A stretch of DNA of 5,485 nucleotides from Pseudomonadota bacterium (GTDB lineage Bacteria > Chloroflexota > Ktedonobacteria > Ktedonobacterales > JACDGC01), in contig JAJPKG010000297.1 in NCBI GenBank assembly GCA_021323815.1, positions 1 through 5,485 of the forward strand, given 5' to 3'. Shown in pieces: positions 5,285 to 5,485 of the stretch. Under the pieces are notes generated by a model. It saw only the letters and a list, made by a program, of their open reading frames with translations, ran no database searches and had not been told where the DNA came from. The translations under genes were made by a program, and so were the position numbers. The first letter of the stretch is position 1; each line of letters begins with the position of its first letter.

Positions 5285-5485
5285 TCTTGATTCACCGTAT
5301 CGTAGTCCCAATAGTTTCTTTCAATCCTCGCTGTGACCCCTCGAACTTTGCGGCTTTAGTTCAAAATGTCTTAGCGCCCGGTAGAATCGATCACGATTCT
5401 ATTGGTTCTGAGATACAGAACACTCTCGATGCTTGTCAAGAGGACGTGGAAGCGGTACTAGTACTTCAGTGACACTTAGGAGAAA
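5285..5485. other. Stretch with no convincing gene, rich in short palindromes
   Basis: No frame on either strand shows a start with a ribosome binding site and protein-like sequence. Three perfect palindromic units stand close together: TAGAATCG and CGATTCTA around a 4-nt loop (5382-5401), GTTCTG and CAGAAC around a 5-nt loop (5405-5421), and GTACTAGTAC (5455-5464). No U-run follows the hairpins. They may be the 3' region of a gene lying to the right or a structured RNA; neither can be shown here. Confidence 0.5.

Noticed and set aside
5287..5472. A 61-codon plus-strand open frame at the right end
   Set aside because: It starts at TTG without a ribosome binding site and runs through the palindromes. 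It has no recognisable motif.
1..5485. A CRISPR array within the window
   Set aside because: No spaced direct repeats of 25-40 bases were found. The array is expected left of cas1 and cas2, outside the window.

Overview
The window carries most of a type I-C CRISPR-Cas operon, entirely on the minus strand and read from right to left: cas5c (start 4527), cas8c (3877), cas7/csd2 (2007), cas4 (993) and the first 107 codons of cas1 (321), which runs off the left edge. This is the usual I-C order, so the rest of cas1, then cas2 and the repeat-spacer array, would be expected to the left. No CRISPR array lies inside the window. The host is a bacterium. The cas genes are GC-rich (lines counted by hand give about 62-65 percent G+C) and use ordinary Shine-Dalgarno sites. 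A Chloroflexota-type or similar environmental bacterium is a guess from protein flavour only.

Right of the operon, on the same strand but in a more AT-rich stretch (about 42-47 percent G+C in sampled lines), is a small stand-alone TIR-domain gene (4758-5239). Its reading frame is broken once, at an A4 run (5031-5034 on the plus strand). Restoring one base gives a continuous 160-residue TIR protein whose probable catalytic Glu lies after the break. The TIR gene sits beside cas5c, where cas3 is normally found in I-C loci. No cas3 is visible in the window.

Between TIR and cas5c the sequence supports a transcription boundary. A 13-bp hairpin follows the TIR stop, then comes a sigma70-like promoter (TCGACT, 17 bp, TATAGT), then a leader of about 130 nt containing a second hairpin, then the strong cas5c ribosome binding site. 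Both hairpins pair better in minus-strand RNA than in plus-strand RNA. A third, perfect 11-bp hairpin lies between cas7 and cas4, flanked by a 9-bp direct repeat, at the border between the interference genes (cas5-8-7) and the adaptation genes (cas4-1).

How the genes work together: Cas5c processes pre-crRNA and caps the complex, Cas7 forms the backbone, and Cas8c recognises the PAM and probably also supplies the small Cas11c subunit from an internal start. Cas4 and Cas1 select and integrate spacers. Target cleavage needs Cas3, which must come from outside the window. The right end (5240-5485) holds no convincing gene but is rich in short palindromes.
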